24,427 nt of DNA from Angelobacter sp036557225. GTDB lineage: Bacteria; Acidobacteriota; Terriglobia; Terriglobales; Acidobacteriaceae. Position 1 is the stretch's first letter. Every line of letters starts with the position of its first letter. Under the pieces are notes generated by a model that was not told the DNA's origin, did no database searches, and saw nothing but the letters and a program-made list of their open reading frames with translations. The translations under genes and the position numbers were made by a program. Positions 8,138-16,546 of the stretch are shown here, one piece after another. The DNA is taken from positions 1-24,427 of the forward strand of contig DATBHX010000027.1 of NCBI GenBank assembly GCA_036557225.1. Reading direction: 5' to 3'.

Positions 8138-8167
8138 GGAAAAGGAAAAAGCCTTTCGTCCTTTTCC
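8138..8167. repeat. 9-bp perfect inverted repeat upstream of the PstS-like gene
   Basis: GGAAAAGGA at 8138-8146 and TCCTTTTCC at 8159-8167 are exact inverted repeats with a 12-nt spacer. They lie 60-89 nt upstream of the PstS-like start in the divergent region. This could be an operator or a leader hairpin. It lacks a T run suited to termination in either direction. Confidence 0.5.
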
Positions 8168-8207
8168 TAGTTGCTCTAACTTTAGGCCAGTCAGTGCGAT
8201 GTTGTGT

Positions 8208-8232
8208 GGTTACTGTGGTAACCCGGGGTTAC
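8208..8232. promoter_or_regulatory. Three GGTTAC half-sites, candidate operator
   Basis: GGTTAC (8208-8213), its inverse GTAACC (8218-8223) and GGTTAC again (8227-8232) form two overlapping inverted pairs with 4-bp and 3-bp spacers. They sit in the 247-bp region between the divergent PstS-like gene and the LplT/Aas fusion, about 95 bp before the latter's start. This is the arrangement expected for a dimeric regulator, but the regulator is unknown. Confidence 0.45.
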
Positions 8233-8325
8233 GATTGGGGTGCGTTTTCGATCTTCCGGGCTGTGCAGCCATTTACATACAGCGAAACTGATGCCAGAAT
8301 GTCCCCGCCAGCCGACTGAAAACTA

Positions 8326-11300
8326 ATGTCTTCGCAGATCCCATCCGCAAATTCAGAAATTTCTAATCCGGCGCATGGAACCGGGTTTCCTGCCCAACAG
8401 CCGGTGGACAAGCGCTGGCGGCGCAGCTTCTGGGCGTTGATCCTGGTCCAATTTCAGGGCGCATTCAGTCTCAACGTACTGCGTTACCTGCTCACCTTTA
8501 TCGTCGCGGGTGGGACCATTTCAGAGGCGCGCAGTAACGCGCTTGTGTCGTTGCTCTCATTTCTATTTTTTCTGCCTCTGGTGCTTTTCAGTATGGCCGG
8601 CGGTTTTCTTGCCGATCGCTTCAGCAAACGGCAGGTCACGCTCGCCACCAAGGTGATTGAGATTGCCGCCATGGTGCTGGCGATCTTCGCCCTGACCTCA
8701 ACCCAGCAGCAATATCTTGGGGAGGTAGTCGACCTGTGGCGACATCCGGGATTATTGTTCACGCATTTTCCTCTTCCACTGATTGTTCTCATTGTCGCGG
8801 CAACGCAAGCAGCCTTGTTCGGCCCGTCGAAGTATGGACTGCTGCCGGAACTCCTTCCCGAAAAATGGCTCTCGTGGGGCAACGGCGTAATCGAACTGGG
8901 AACATTTCTGGCCATCATCTCCGGCGCCATGGCCGCCGGATGGCTGGCAAAGGTCTTTCAGGGTCGCGAGTGGAAGGTCGCCGTTTGGCTGGTGGGCTTT
9001 TCGACGTTAGGGCTCCTGGGCAGCATGATGATCCGCAAAGTTCCTGCCGCCGCTCCGCAGGCCAGGTTTCGCGCGAACTTTGTGGTCAGTCTGTGGGAAC
9101 AGATACAGCTCATGCGTCAAGACCGCACGCTCTGGCTGGCGGTGATTGGCAACACGTATTTCTGGTTTTTGGGGACGTTGTTTTTTCAGAGTGTGTTCGT
9201 CTTTGGCAACAGGACACTTCATCTTGATACAGCGAAAATCGCATTGCTGGACGCGGCGCTGGCGCTGGGGATCGGTGTAGGCAGTTTGCTGGCCGGCTAT
9301 CTTTCCGGCGACAAGATTGAGTATGGCCTGATGCCGCTCGGCGCCTTTGGCATGACCGTAATGGCCGCCGTTGTAGGTATTGCGCCGCATACTTTCCTGG
9401 CTGCTGCCATGGCGCTGGCTGCGCTGGGGATTTTTGGCGGCTTCTTCGCCGTGCCGGTGAACGCACTGATCCAGCATCGTCCTGCAGCCGATAAAAAGGG
9501 CGGGATTATTGCCGCCGCAAATTTGCTCTCGTTTGTCGCCGGCGTGGCTGCATCCGGAGCGTACTTCGTTTTCACCAGCTTTGCTCATCTTGATCCACGC
9601 GGCGTCTTTATTGCAGGCGCGATCATTACGCTGGCGGGAACGGTTTATGTCCTCTATCTGCTGCCAGACTGGTTCCTGCGGCTGTTGCTCTTTTTTCTTA
9701 CTCACACCATTTACCGCATCAGGATTCTGGGCCGTGACAACATTCCGGAAAAAGGCGGCGCGCTCTTTGTATCCAACCACATGTCGTTTGTCGACGTGCT
9801 GCTGCTCTTGGCTTCCACTGATCGGCCCATTCGCTTCCTGATGTACCAGGGAATTTACGAAAGGCCCATCATCAAGCCGTTCGCGCGCATGATGAAAGCC
9901 ATTCCTATTTCTTCTGAGCTGCGGCCGCGCGACATGATCCGCTCTCTCCGCGCCGCCAGTGACGCCATTCGCGACGGTGAAGTCGTCTGCATCTTTGCCG
10001 AGGGACAGATTACGCGCACCGGCCAGATGCTTCCTTTCCGCCGCGGCATGGAACGGATCATCAAAGGCATTGACGCGCCTGTGGTACCTGTAAATCTGCA
10101 CGGCGTGTGGGGCAGCATCTTCAGCTTTGAGCGCAATCGCTTTTTGTGGAAGGTCCCGCGACGCGTGCCCTATCCAGTGACGGTAAGCTTCGGGGCATGG
10201 CTGCCTTCAACGGCTGCGCCGGTGGACGTCCGGCAGGCAGTGCTGGAACTCGAGAGCGCAGCCTTTGCTGCGGACCGCAATCCCAAACAAACGCTCGACC
10301 GCGCGTTTGTTCGCAGCGGACGGCGTTATTTCTGGCGCTTCGCCATGGCCGATGGGCGCGTGCCCAAGATGCGCTTCGGCAGCGCGCTGGTAAAAGCCAT
10401 TTTTGTGGCGCGACGCATGAAGCCGCTATGGAAAGAGCAGGAGATGGTGGGGATCCTTATGCCGCCCTCCGTCGGCGGAGCGCTGGCGAACTACGCCGCC
10501 ATGCTGCTGGGGAACGTACCGGTCAATTTGAACTACACAGCCAGCAATGAAGTCATAGCGTCGTGCGGACAGCAGTGCAATCTTCAGACGACCGTCACTT
10601 CAAAAGCATTTCTGGAGCGATTCCCCAAGATTGAGATTCCTGGACGCACCTTGTTGCTGGAAGATGTGCTGGCTAGGCCTCGTCTAGGAGAAAAACTGCT
10701 GGCGCTCCTGCTGGCCTGGACTTTGCCTTACCGTTTGCTTAAATCAGCGCTTGGCGCCGAATGCCGGACAGATGAAGACCTGGGCACCGTAATCTTTTCC
10801 AGCGGCAGCACGGGCGATCCCAAGGGCGTGATGCTCACGCACCGCAACATTCTCGCCAACATCAAGCAAGTCACGCAGGTGTTCATGCTCGGCGGAAATG
10901 ACAAAGTGCTGGGCATTCTTCCGTTCTTCCACTCCTTCGGCTTCACTATCGGGCTGTGGCTGCCGGCAGTGCACGGGATTGGCGTGGTCTTCCATCCCAA
11001 TCCGCTCGATGCTACTTCCATCAGCGATCTGGTGTCGAAGTACAGCGTTACTTTTTTGATTGCGACGCCAACGTTTCTGCAGGCCTACATGCGGCGTTGC
11101 TCGCCGGAACATTTTGGCAGCCTGCAATATGTTCTGGTCGGCGCTGAAAAACTTCCTGAGCGGACCGCACTGCAATTTGAAGATATATTCGGCATCCGTC
11201 CTCTCGAAGGCTACGGCTGCACCGAGTGCGCTCCGGTGGTCGCGGTGAATGGACGCGACTTCCGTGCTCCGGGCTTTCGCCAGGTTGCGGCGCGGCGCGG

Positions 11301-11865
11301 GACCATTGGTCATGCGCTGCCGGGTGTCAGTGTTCGCATTGTCGATCCGGAAACGCAGGAGCTGCTGCCGCTGAAAACGCCGGGCATGCTGCTGGTGAAA
11401 GGTCCTAATGTGATGCGAGGCTATCTCGGCCGTCCGGACAAAACCGCTGAGGTGCTCAAAGACGGCTGGTACACCACGGGCGACATCGCCACCATGGAAG
11501 AAGATGGCTTCCTGACCATCACGGACCGGCTCAGCCGCTTCAGCAAAATCGGCGGCGAGATGGTGCCGCACATCAAGATTGAAGAAAAACTGAATGAACT
11601 TGCCGGCAACACAGAGCAGGCATTTTCCGTCTCCGCCGTTCCCGATGAAAAGAAGGGCGAGCGCCTTGTGGTTTTGCACACCCTTTCTGACGAAGAGCTG
11701 GCGCCAGTCTTGGAAAGACTCGCCGAATCAGACTTGCCTGCGCTGTGGAAGCCGAAGAAAGACCAGTTCTTCCATGTCGAGACACTGCCTTATCTGGGCA
11801 CCGGCAAGTTGGATCTGCGAACTTTAAAAATGCGCGCCGCAGAGCTTATGGGGGCAGAAAAGTAA
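8326..11865 (+). CDS. aas: LplT-PlsC-acyl-ACP synthetase fusion (lysophospholipid transport and re-acylation)
   Basis: This 1179-residue fusion has three parts. Residues about 30-440 are an MFS transporter like LplT, which flips lysophospholipids inward. Residues about 460-640 are a PlsC acyltransferase with 'NHMSFVD' near 484-490 (the HxxxxD catalytic motif) and 'EGQITR' near 560. Residues about 690-1165 are an AMP-binding acyl-ACP synthetase with the P-loop 'SSGSTGDPKG' near 825, 'GYGCTE' near 962, 'TTGD' near 1050 and catalytic Lys1161 in 'GTGKLD'. In E. coli LplT and Aas are separate but adjacent genes that re-acylate lysophosphatidylethanolamine at the inner membrane; here one protein carries all three steps. 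The ATG at 8326 has only a weak SD. All key motifs are intact, so it is likely functional. A hairpin follows the stop. Confidence 0.92.
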   Translation: MSSQIPSANSEISNPAHGTGFPAQQPVDKRWRRSFWALILVQFQGAFSLNVLRYLLTFIVAGGTISEARSNALVSLLSFLFFLPLVLFSMAGGFLADRFSKRQVTLATKVIEIAAMVLAIFALTSTQQQYLGEVVDLWRHPGLLFTHFPLPLIVLIVAATQAALFGPSKYGLLPELLPEKWLSWGNGVIELGTFLAIISGAMAAGWLAKVFQGREWKVAVWLVGFSTLGLLGSMMIRKVPAAAPQARFRANFVVSLWEQIQLMRQDRTLWLAVIGNTYFWFLGTLFFQSVFVFGNRTLHLDTAKIALLDAALALGIGVGSLLAGYLSGDKIEYGLMPLGAFGMTVMAAVVGIAPHTFLAAAMALAALGIFGGFFAVPVNALIQHRPAADKKGGIIAAANLLSFVAGVAASGAYFVFTSFAHLDPRGVFIAGAIITLAGTVYVLYLLPDWFLRLLLFFLTHTIYRIRILGRDNIPEKGGALFVSNHMSFVDVLLLLASTDRPIRFLMYQGIYERPIIKPFARMMKAIPISSELRPRDMIRSLRAASDAIRDGEVVCIFAEGQITRTGQMLPFRRGMERIIKGIDAPVVPVNLHGVWGSIFSFERNRFLWKVPRRVPYPVTVSFGAWLPSTAAPVDVRQAVLELESAAFAADRNPKQTLDRAFVRSGRRYFWRFAMADGRVPKMRFGSALVKAIFVARRMKPLWKEQEMVGILMPPSVGGALANYAAMLLGNVPVNLNYTASNEVIASCGQQCNLQTTVTSKAFLERFPKIEIPGRTLLLEDVLARPRLGEKLLALLLAWTLPYRLLKSALGAECRTDEDLGTVIFSSGSTGDPKGVMLTHRNILANIKQVTQVFMLGGNDKVLGILPFFHSFGFTIGLWLPAVHGIGVVFHPNPLDATSISDLVSKYSVTFLIATPTFLQAYMRRCSPEHFGSLQYVLVGAEKLPERTALQFEDIFGIRPLEGYGCTECAPVVAVNGRDFRAPGFRQVAARRGTIGHALPGVSVRIVDPETQELLPLKTPGMLLVKGPNVMRGYLGRPDKTAEVLKDGWYTTGDIATMEEDGFLTITDRLSRFSKIGGEMVPHIKIEEKLNELAGNTEQAFSVSAVPDEKKGERLVVLHTLSDEELAPVLERLAESDLPALWKPKKDQFFHVETLPYLGTGKLDLRTLKMRAAELMGAEK

Positions 11866-11871
11866 TGCCAT

Positions 11872-11908
11872 AAGACCAAAACGGGAATTGAAAAGCCGTT
11901 CTGGTCTT
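11872..11908 (+). terminator. Hairpin after the LplT/Aas fusion, possible terminator
   Basis: Arms 11872-11884 and 11896-11908 pair over 13 positions with one A-C mismatch around an 11-nt loop. It begins 6 nt after the stop codon. The following sequence is TC-rich without a true T run, so intrinsic termination may be weak. Confidence 0.55.
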
Positions 11909-12127
11909 CCCTCTGAGTATCCAACCAGTTAGGTCACTAAATCGCGCGTAACTGCTTGTTATTCCATGATTTCCACAATGCGATGGCTAAATCTTCAATT
12001 TTTCTTAACAATCTTCTGTATGTCTGCTGCCATGTGCACTAAAATCCTCGGCAAAACCCCAAGTGAGCAGGAGCCGGGCATTTTTTGAAGGCTCTTGAAG
12101 ACTGATTTCCAATTCAAGGAGATAGCC

Positions 12128-13744
12128 ATGAGAGTCTTACCCAAATTAGGTTTTTTGGTGCTGGCGGGAGGCATGGCGCTGGCACAATCAAGTGGGAGCG
12201 GAGGCGGGCAAGCATCTGGTTCGTCCGTCGCTGACGAACTGAAAGCCCTGCGCGAGGCCATTACAAGCCAGCAAGCGCAGATCGCGCAACAGCAGCAGCA
12301 GATCCAGAATCTGCAACAGCAGTTGCAGGACAAGACCTCCGGCACGCCCCGTGTTGCCGACGCTGCTCTACACTCAGCGACTCCCGCTTCTGCCACCACC
12401 ACAGTGGTGCAGGAGACGGAAAAGCCCAAGGAATCACCTTTGTCCTTCCGCATTGGCGGCACGGAATTCACGCCCGGTGGGTTCGTGGATTTTGAAAACG
12501 TCTTCCGCACTACCAATACGGGCAGCAACATCGCGACGAACTTTGGCGCGATCCCGTTCAGCAACACAGTGCAGGGACATCTGAGCGAGTATCGCGCTAC
12601 CGGCCAGTATTCGCGTTACAACTTGAAGGTCACCGGCACCTACGGTGCCAACAAGGTAACGGGTTACATTGAAGGCGACTTCAACGGCAACGACGCAGCC
12701 AACGTGTTCGTGAGTTCAAACCCGCACACCAATCGTTTGCGTTTGTACTGGCTCAACCTGCGGCGCGGCAGCTGGGAGTTCACAGGTGGCCAAACCTGGG
12801 GCTTGCAGACACCGAACCGCGTAGGCCTCTCGCCCAATCCGGCGGATGTTTTTACTACCATCGGCGAAGACGCACAAACTCACGTTGGTCTGCCCTATAC
12901 GCGTGCGGCTGAGTTCCGCGCGGTCTATCACTTCAATGATCGCTTCCAATGGGGCGTAGCGGTGCAGAACCCTGATCAATTTGTTGGCGCCGGGGAAACC
13001 ATCTTCCCGTTCGCCTTCAACGCTCAGCTGGGACCGCAGTTTGACGCTGCCAACCAGACAGGCGTGCCCAATGCCTTCCCCGACGTTCACACTAAGTTTG
13101 CCTGGGACAATGATGTAAACGGGAAACACATGCACTTTGAAGCTGGTGGATTTATCACCAGCGCCAAAATCACCGTCTTGCCCATCGGTGGGACAAGCTT
13201 TGATCACCATTCCAAGATCGGCGGGACCTTCCACGGCGCTTTCAATTTTGAACTAGCCAAAGGCTTCCGCGTGCTGGCCAATGCCATGTGGGGACAAGGC
13301 AACGGCCGCTACCTGATCGGCTTCGGACCGCAGGCAGTGGTGGCCCCGAATGCTGCAGCCACAAACGTCGATATTTCGATGGTTCACTCAGGGGCAGCCA
13401 TTGTCGGGTCAGAACTGCAGGCCGGTAAAAAGACCCAGTTCGGGTTCTACTATGGCGGCTTCTACTTCCAACGCAACGCTTTCCAGGACACAACCTCGCC
13501 GCTGGTCACCAAGCCATTTATCGGCTTTGGCGGCCCGAACTCGCCTAACAGCGCCAACCGCGCCATCCAGGAAGGAACGTTTGACTGGACTCAAACTTTC
13601 TGGAGAAACCCGCAGTACGGCGCAGTGCAGTTGGTGACCCAGACTTCGTACGTAACGCGCGCACCCTGGTTTGTGGCCCTGGGCGCGCCCAAGAACGCAC
13701 ACCTGATGCTGGCTTTCGTCAGCCTGAAGTACGTCCTGCCGTAG
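12128..13744 (+). CDS. DcaP-like outer-membrane porin
   Basis: The 538-residue protein has a signal peptide ending at 'ALAQ' near residue 20. A Gly/Ser linker follows, then a Gln-rich coiled coil at about residues 35-73 and a long beta-barrel domain of alternating aromatic and polar strands that closes on an aromatic/Leu C-terminus. The 'RLRLYWLNLRRGSWEFTGGQ' stretch resembles the barrel wall of DcaP-type trimeric porins, whose N-terminal coiled coil drives trimer formation. DcaP proteins pass small negatively charged solutes across the outer membrane; the solute here is unknown. The ATG at 12128 is preferred over an upstream in-frame start because AAGGAG lies 7 nt ahead and the signal peptide begins there. 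The gene is monocistronic, with a strong terminator. Confidence 0.82.
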   Translation: MRVLPKLGFLVLAGGMALAQSSGSGGGQASGSSVADELKALREAITSQQAQIAQQQQQIQNLQQQLQDKTSGTPRVADAALHSATPASATTTVVQETEKPKESPLSFRIGGTEFTPGGFVDFENVFRTTNTGSNIATNFGAIPFSNTVQGHLSEYRATGQYSRYNLKVTGTYGANKVTGYIEGDFNGNDAANVFVSSNPHTNRLRLYWLNLRRGSWEFTGGQTWGLQTPNRVGLSPNPADVFTTIGEDAQTHVGLPYTRAAEFRAVYHFNDRFQWGVAVQNPDQFVGAGETIFPFAFNAQLGPQFDAANQTGVPNAFPDVHTKFAWDNDVNGKHMHFEAGGFITSAKITVLPIGGTSFDHHSKIGGTFHGAFNFELAKGFRVLANAMWGQGNGRYLIGFGPQAVVAPNAAATNVDISMVHSGAAIVGSELQAGKKTQFGFYYGGFYFQRNAFQDTTSPLVTKPFIGFGGPNSPNSANRAIQEGTFDWTQTFWRNPQYGAVQLVTQTSYVTRAPWFVALGAPKNAHLMLAFVSLKYVLP

Positions 13745-13763
13745 CCATCAGTTAACTCGAGAG

Positions 13764-13790
13764 AGCGCCGGGAGGTTCCCGGCGCTTTTT
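13764..13790 (+). terminator. Intrinsic terminator of the porin gene
   Basis: A perfect 10-bp GC-rich stem (13764-13773 with 13777-13786) closes on a 3-nt loop. It is followed by a T run to 13790 and a second one after a CA interruption. It lies 20 bp after the porin stop. Confidence 0.92.
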
Positions 13791-13795
13791 CATTT

Positions 13796-13937
13796 TTGTC
13801 GCTACGCTCCAAACCGCTTGAATATTTTGTTCCTAGTTGCAGCGTTCAGCGCTTCAGGCGTGCGGCTCGGCGCGCAAGTCGGCCGCGCCGCCCATCTTGA
13901 AGGAAGGGATTGTCGCCTCGCTCCAAACCGCTTGAGT
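13796..13937. repeat. 28-bp direct repeat, two copies 114 bp apart
   Basis: Copies at 13796-13823 and 13910-13937 share TTGTCGC, two or three variable bases, and an exact 17-mer CGCTCCAAACCGCTTGA. They fill part of the 247-bp gap between the porin terminator and the next operon, which otherwise holds no gene that I can support. They may belong to a dispersed intergenic repeat family. Confidence 0.6.
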
Positions 13938-13991
13938 GTTCCGCTCTTGTTTAGGATCTCAAGCACTGTGCAATGCGGCGTAAAATGAGTT

Positions 13992-14822
13992 GTGGCGACA
14001 AGAGTCCTTCGCGTAGTTGCTTGTTACTTATCCTGTCTTGCAATGGCCGTCACTGCGGCCCAGAAGCAGATGCCCCAGCACGCTCGCGTGGAGTTGCTGG
14101 CAGCGCTGGAATCAGCCAAGCCAGGTTCGGTTCTGCCTTTGGGAGTTCATTTTGTTCTTGAGCCAGGCTGGCACATCTACTGGGTCAACCCGGGCGATTC
14201 CGGCCAGCCTCCGGTACTGAAGTGGCAGCTCCCGGCAGGCTTCAACGCCGGCGAAATCCAGTGGCCGCGTCCGGAACGTATGCAGCCCGCGGCGCAGCTC
14301 GCTGATTTCGGATATCACAACGAAGTCTTGCTGCCGCTACAGCTGCAGGTGCCCGCGTCAGCCAGGGCCGGTGAGTCAATACAGATTGCTGCCGAAGCCA
14401 ACTGGCTGGTTTGCCGCGAGGTCTGCCTGCCCGAGCGTGCGCAACTCCATCTCGCAGTGCCGGTAAGGGCAACCGCCAAAGAAAATCCACAGTCCGCACC
14501 GATCTTTGCCCGGACCATGAAGCTTCTTCCTCGGCCAGTGCCGCGCGGTTGGAAGGTGACCGCGAAATCCGAGAAAGACGATTTCGTGCTCTCCGTACAG
14601 GCTGGCCGGCGAATCGAAAAAGCAGAGTTCTTTCCCCTGGAACCGGGGCAGATCGACAACCCTGCTCCGCAGAAACTTCAGCCACTGGCCACGGGAGTGA
14701 AGGTCACGCTCAAGAAATCCGATCTGCTGCTGAAGCCAATTTCCATGCTGCGCGGCGTATTGGCCCTGTCAGGCGGTCCGGCTTACATGATTGAAGCCCC
14801 GGTCCATCAATCGATACAATGA
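13992..14822 (+). CDS. Periplasmic DsbD/ScsB N-terminal-domain-like protein
   Basis: This 276-residue protein starts at a GTG and carries a signal sequence to about residue 23 (residues 5-22 hydrophobic, 'AVTAA'). The mature part matches the N-terminal periplasmic domain of DsbD/ScsB-type reductases: 'GWHIYWVNPGDSG' near 59-71 and the redox pair Cys141 and Cys145 in 'WLVCREVCLPE'. The membrane electron-relay segment and C-terminal thioredoxin domain of full-length DsbD are absent and not encoded next door. It may accept electrons from another membrane partner or act as a substrate-side thiol protein. The stop overlaps the first possible start of the next gene (ATGA), so it is coupled to the thioredoxin-fold gene that follows. 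Confidence 0.78.
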   Translation: MATRVLRVVACYLSCLAMAVTAAQKQMPQHARVELLAALESAKPGSVLPLGVHFVLEPGWHIYWVNPGDSGQPPVLKWQLPAGFNAGEIQWPRPERMQPAAQLADFGYHNEVLLPLQLQVPASARAGESIQIAAEANWLVCREVCLPERAQLHLAVPVRATAKENPQSAPIFARTMKLLPRPVPRGWKVTAKSEKDDFVLSVQAGRRIEKAEFFPLEPGQIDNPAPQKLQPLATGVKVTLKKSDLLLKPISMLRGVLALSGGPAYMIEAPVHQSIQ

Positions 14823-14851
14823 TGCCGGGAGAAGAGCATCGAGGAGGCATG

Positions 14852-15463
14852 ATGAAAAGCCTGCGTCATTTTATTCTGCGGATGGTTGTTCTGGCGGCGC
14901 TCGTAGCAACAGCATTTGCCGTCAAGATCGGAGATCCGGCGCCCGGTTTCACCGCCGTTGACAGCAACGGCAAACAGCAGACCTTGTCGAGTTACAAAGG
15001 CAAGTACGTTGTCCTGGAGTGGCACAACCAGGGATGCCCCTACACGCGCAAGCACTATGAGAGCGGCAACATGCAGCGCCTGCAAAAAGAGTGGACCGCC
15101 AAAGGCGTGGTTTGGCTTACCGTGATCTCTTCCGCGCCCGGCACCCAGGGTTTTGTGACTCCCTCGCAGGAGAATGATTACCTGAAAAGCATGAAGGCCG
15201 AGCCCACGGCGGTTCTGATGGATCCGGGTGGATCTCTGGGGCATCTCTATGCCGCGAAGACTACGCCACACATGTTCATCATCGATCCCAGCGGGACTTT
15301 GATCTATAACGGCGCCATCGACGATCACCCGACCAGCGACCAGTCAGACATTCCGAACTCCAAGAATTATGTCTCCCTTGCGCTGACCGAGGCGATGGGC
15401 GGCAAGCCCGTGGCCGATCCCGCGACGCGCCCCTACGGCTGCTCAGTCAAGTACAAGGACTGA
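14852..15463 (+). CDS. Exported thioredoxin-fold (redoxin) protein
   Basis: The 203-residue protein has a signal peptide (residues 1-23) and a peroxiredoxin/thioredoxin fold beginning 'IGDPAPGFTAVDSNG'. The active-site Cys62 is in 'GCPYTR', and the CP signature lacks the second Cys of CxxC. A cis-Pro region, 'TPHMFIIDPSG', is present. A C-terminal Cys197 in 'YGCSVKY' may form a resolving disulfide with Cys62. It is likely a periplasmic thiol oxidoreductase or peroxidase. AGGAGG at 14842-14847 serves ATGs at 14849 and 14852; the latter has the better spacing. It is in an operon behind the DsbD-like gene, which fits a shared role in periplasmic thiol chemistry. The exact reaction is not determinable. 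Confidence 0.82.
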   Translation: MKSLRHFILRMVVLAALVATAFAVKIGDPAPGFTAVDSNGKQQTLSSYKGKYVVLEWHNQGCPYTRKHYESGNMQRLQKEWTAKGVVWLTVISSAPGTQGFVTPSQENDYLKSMKAEPTAVLMDPGGSLGHLYAAKTTPHMFIIDPSGTLIYNGAIDDHPTSDQSDIPNSKNYVSLALTEAMGGKPVADPATRPYGCSVKYKD

Positions 15464-15478
15464 GGCCGCACGATTTTC

Positions 15479-16471
15479 ATGCGCCTTCCGCCATACTTGG
15501 CCGATGCTGTTGAGGCGGAGTTCGATCAGGTCGACGGACGACGTTTGGCTCAGGCCGCTGCACAGATTTCCCAGCGCTATCAGGCCGGAGATTTTTCTAC
15601 TCCGGCCATCCTCAATGATGCTGATCGGGCCGCCTACTTGGCGGTGCGTCTTCCTGCCACCTACGCCGTCAGCGAGCGGGTCTTTTCTGAAATGCGTGGG
15701 CGCTCGCCTGAAGCCGCCGGCGTCATGAGTGTTCTTGATCTCGGATCGGGTCCGGGTACTGCGATTTTTGCCGCTGCTGAAATATTTCCCGAGCTCGAAC
15801 ACGCCACTTTGCTCGAAGCCGACGATGGCTGGTTTTCTCTGGGAAAGAAGTTTGCCGCCCAGAGTCCGTATTCCTCGGTCCACCAGGCGCGATGGTTCAA
15901 GCACGATCTCCGCTCCGGCTTTTCCTGCGACCAGCACGATGTGGTTGTGCTCTCTTACGTTCTGGGCGAACTCAACACTGCGGCGGCGGAAGCTGTCATC
16001 CGCAAGGCGTGGATTTGCGCGCGGAAATTTCTGGTCATCATCGAACCGGGCACGCCACGCGGATTTGCCGGAGTCAATGCCGCCCGTACCGCTCTGATCG
16101 CCGAGAGAGCGGAGATCCTGGCGCCTTGTCCGCACAAGCATGCCTGTCCTATGGCCGTTGCTGGAGACTGGTGCCACTTTGCCCAGCGTGTTGAGCGCAG
16201 CTCCCGGCATCGCCAGCTTAAGGGTGGCGCATTGGGTCATGAAGACGAGAAATTCTCTTTTCTAGTGGCCACCCGCGCGCCCGTGAAGGTATCTTTGCCG
16301 CGTATCCTCCGCCATCCCGGCAAGCACAGCGGACACATTCAACTTGAGCTGTGCATGCCCGGAGGCCAGCTGGAACGCCAGACCATCACGCGCTCAGGCA
16401 AGCAGGCGTACCGGCTCGCCCGCAAAGCTGCTTGGGGAGACGTATGGAAGACTGATCCAGACGCAGAGTAA
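15479..16471 (+). CDS. Rsm22-family Fe-S methyltransferase-like protein
   Basis: This 330-residue protein resembles the Rsm22/METTL17 family, tied to small-ribosomal-subunit assembly. A SAM-binding loop, 'LDLGSGPGTA', lies near residues 86-95. The Fe-S motif follows: Cys217 and Cys223 in 'CPHKHACP', Cys232 in 'DWCHF', then the 'DEKFSFL' block and Cys292 in 'LCMPGG'. The spacing of the four cysteines closely matches the 4Fe-4S ligands reported for METTL17. The target is presumably rRNA or the small-subunit interior, by family. It begins 15 bp after the redoxin stop with a weak SD, suggesting it rides on the same transcript. Confidence 0.86.
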   Translation: MRLPPYLADAVEAEFDQVDGRRLAQAAAQISQRYQAGDFSTPAILNDADRAAYLAVRLPATYAVSERVFSEMRGRSPEAAGVMSVLDLGSGPGTAIFAAAEIFPELEHATLLEADDGWFSLGKKFAAQSPYSSVHQARWFKHDLRSGFSCDQHDVVVLSYVLGELNTAAAEAVIRKAWICARKFLVIIEPGTPRGFAGVNAARTALIAERAEILAPCPHKHACPMAVAGDWCHFAQRVERSSRHRQLKGGALGHEDEKFSFLVATRAPVKVSLPRILRHPGKHSGHIQLELCMPGGQLERQTITRSGKQAYRLARKAAWGDVWKTDPDAE

Positions 16472-16546
16472 CGTTTGCGGAATAACTGGAAATTCCCTTC
16501 CCGTGCCGTGCTGCTCAGACATCATAATTTCCTGGACGCCAACGCC

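Noticed and set aside
9007..10101. 364-codon minus-strand frame inside the LplT/Aas fusion
   Set aside because: It is low in hydrophobic residues, rich in Arg/Gln/His, and antisense to a gene with intact catalytic motifs.
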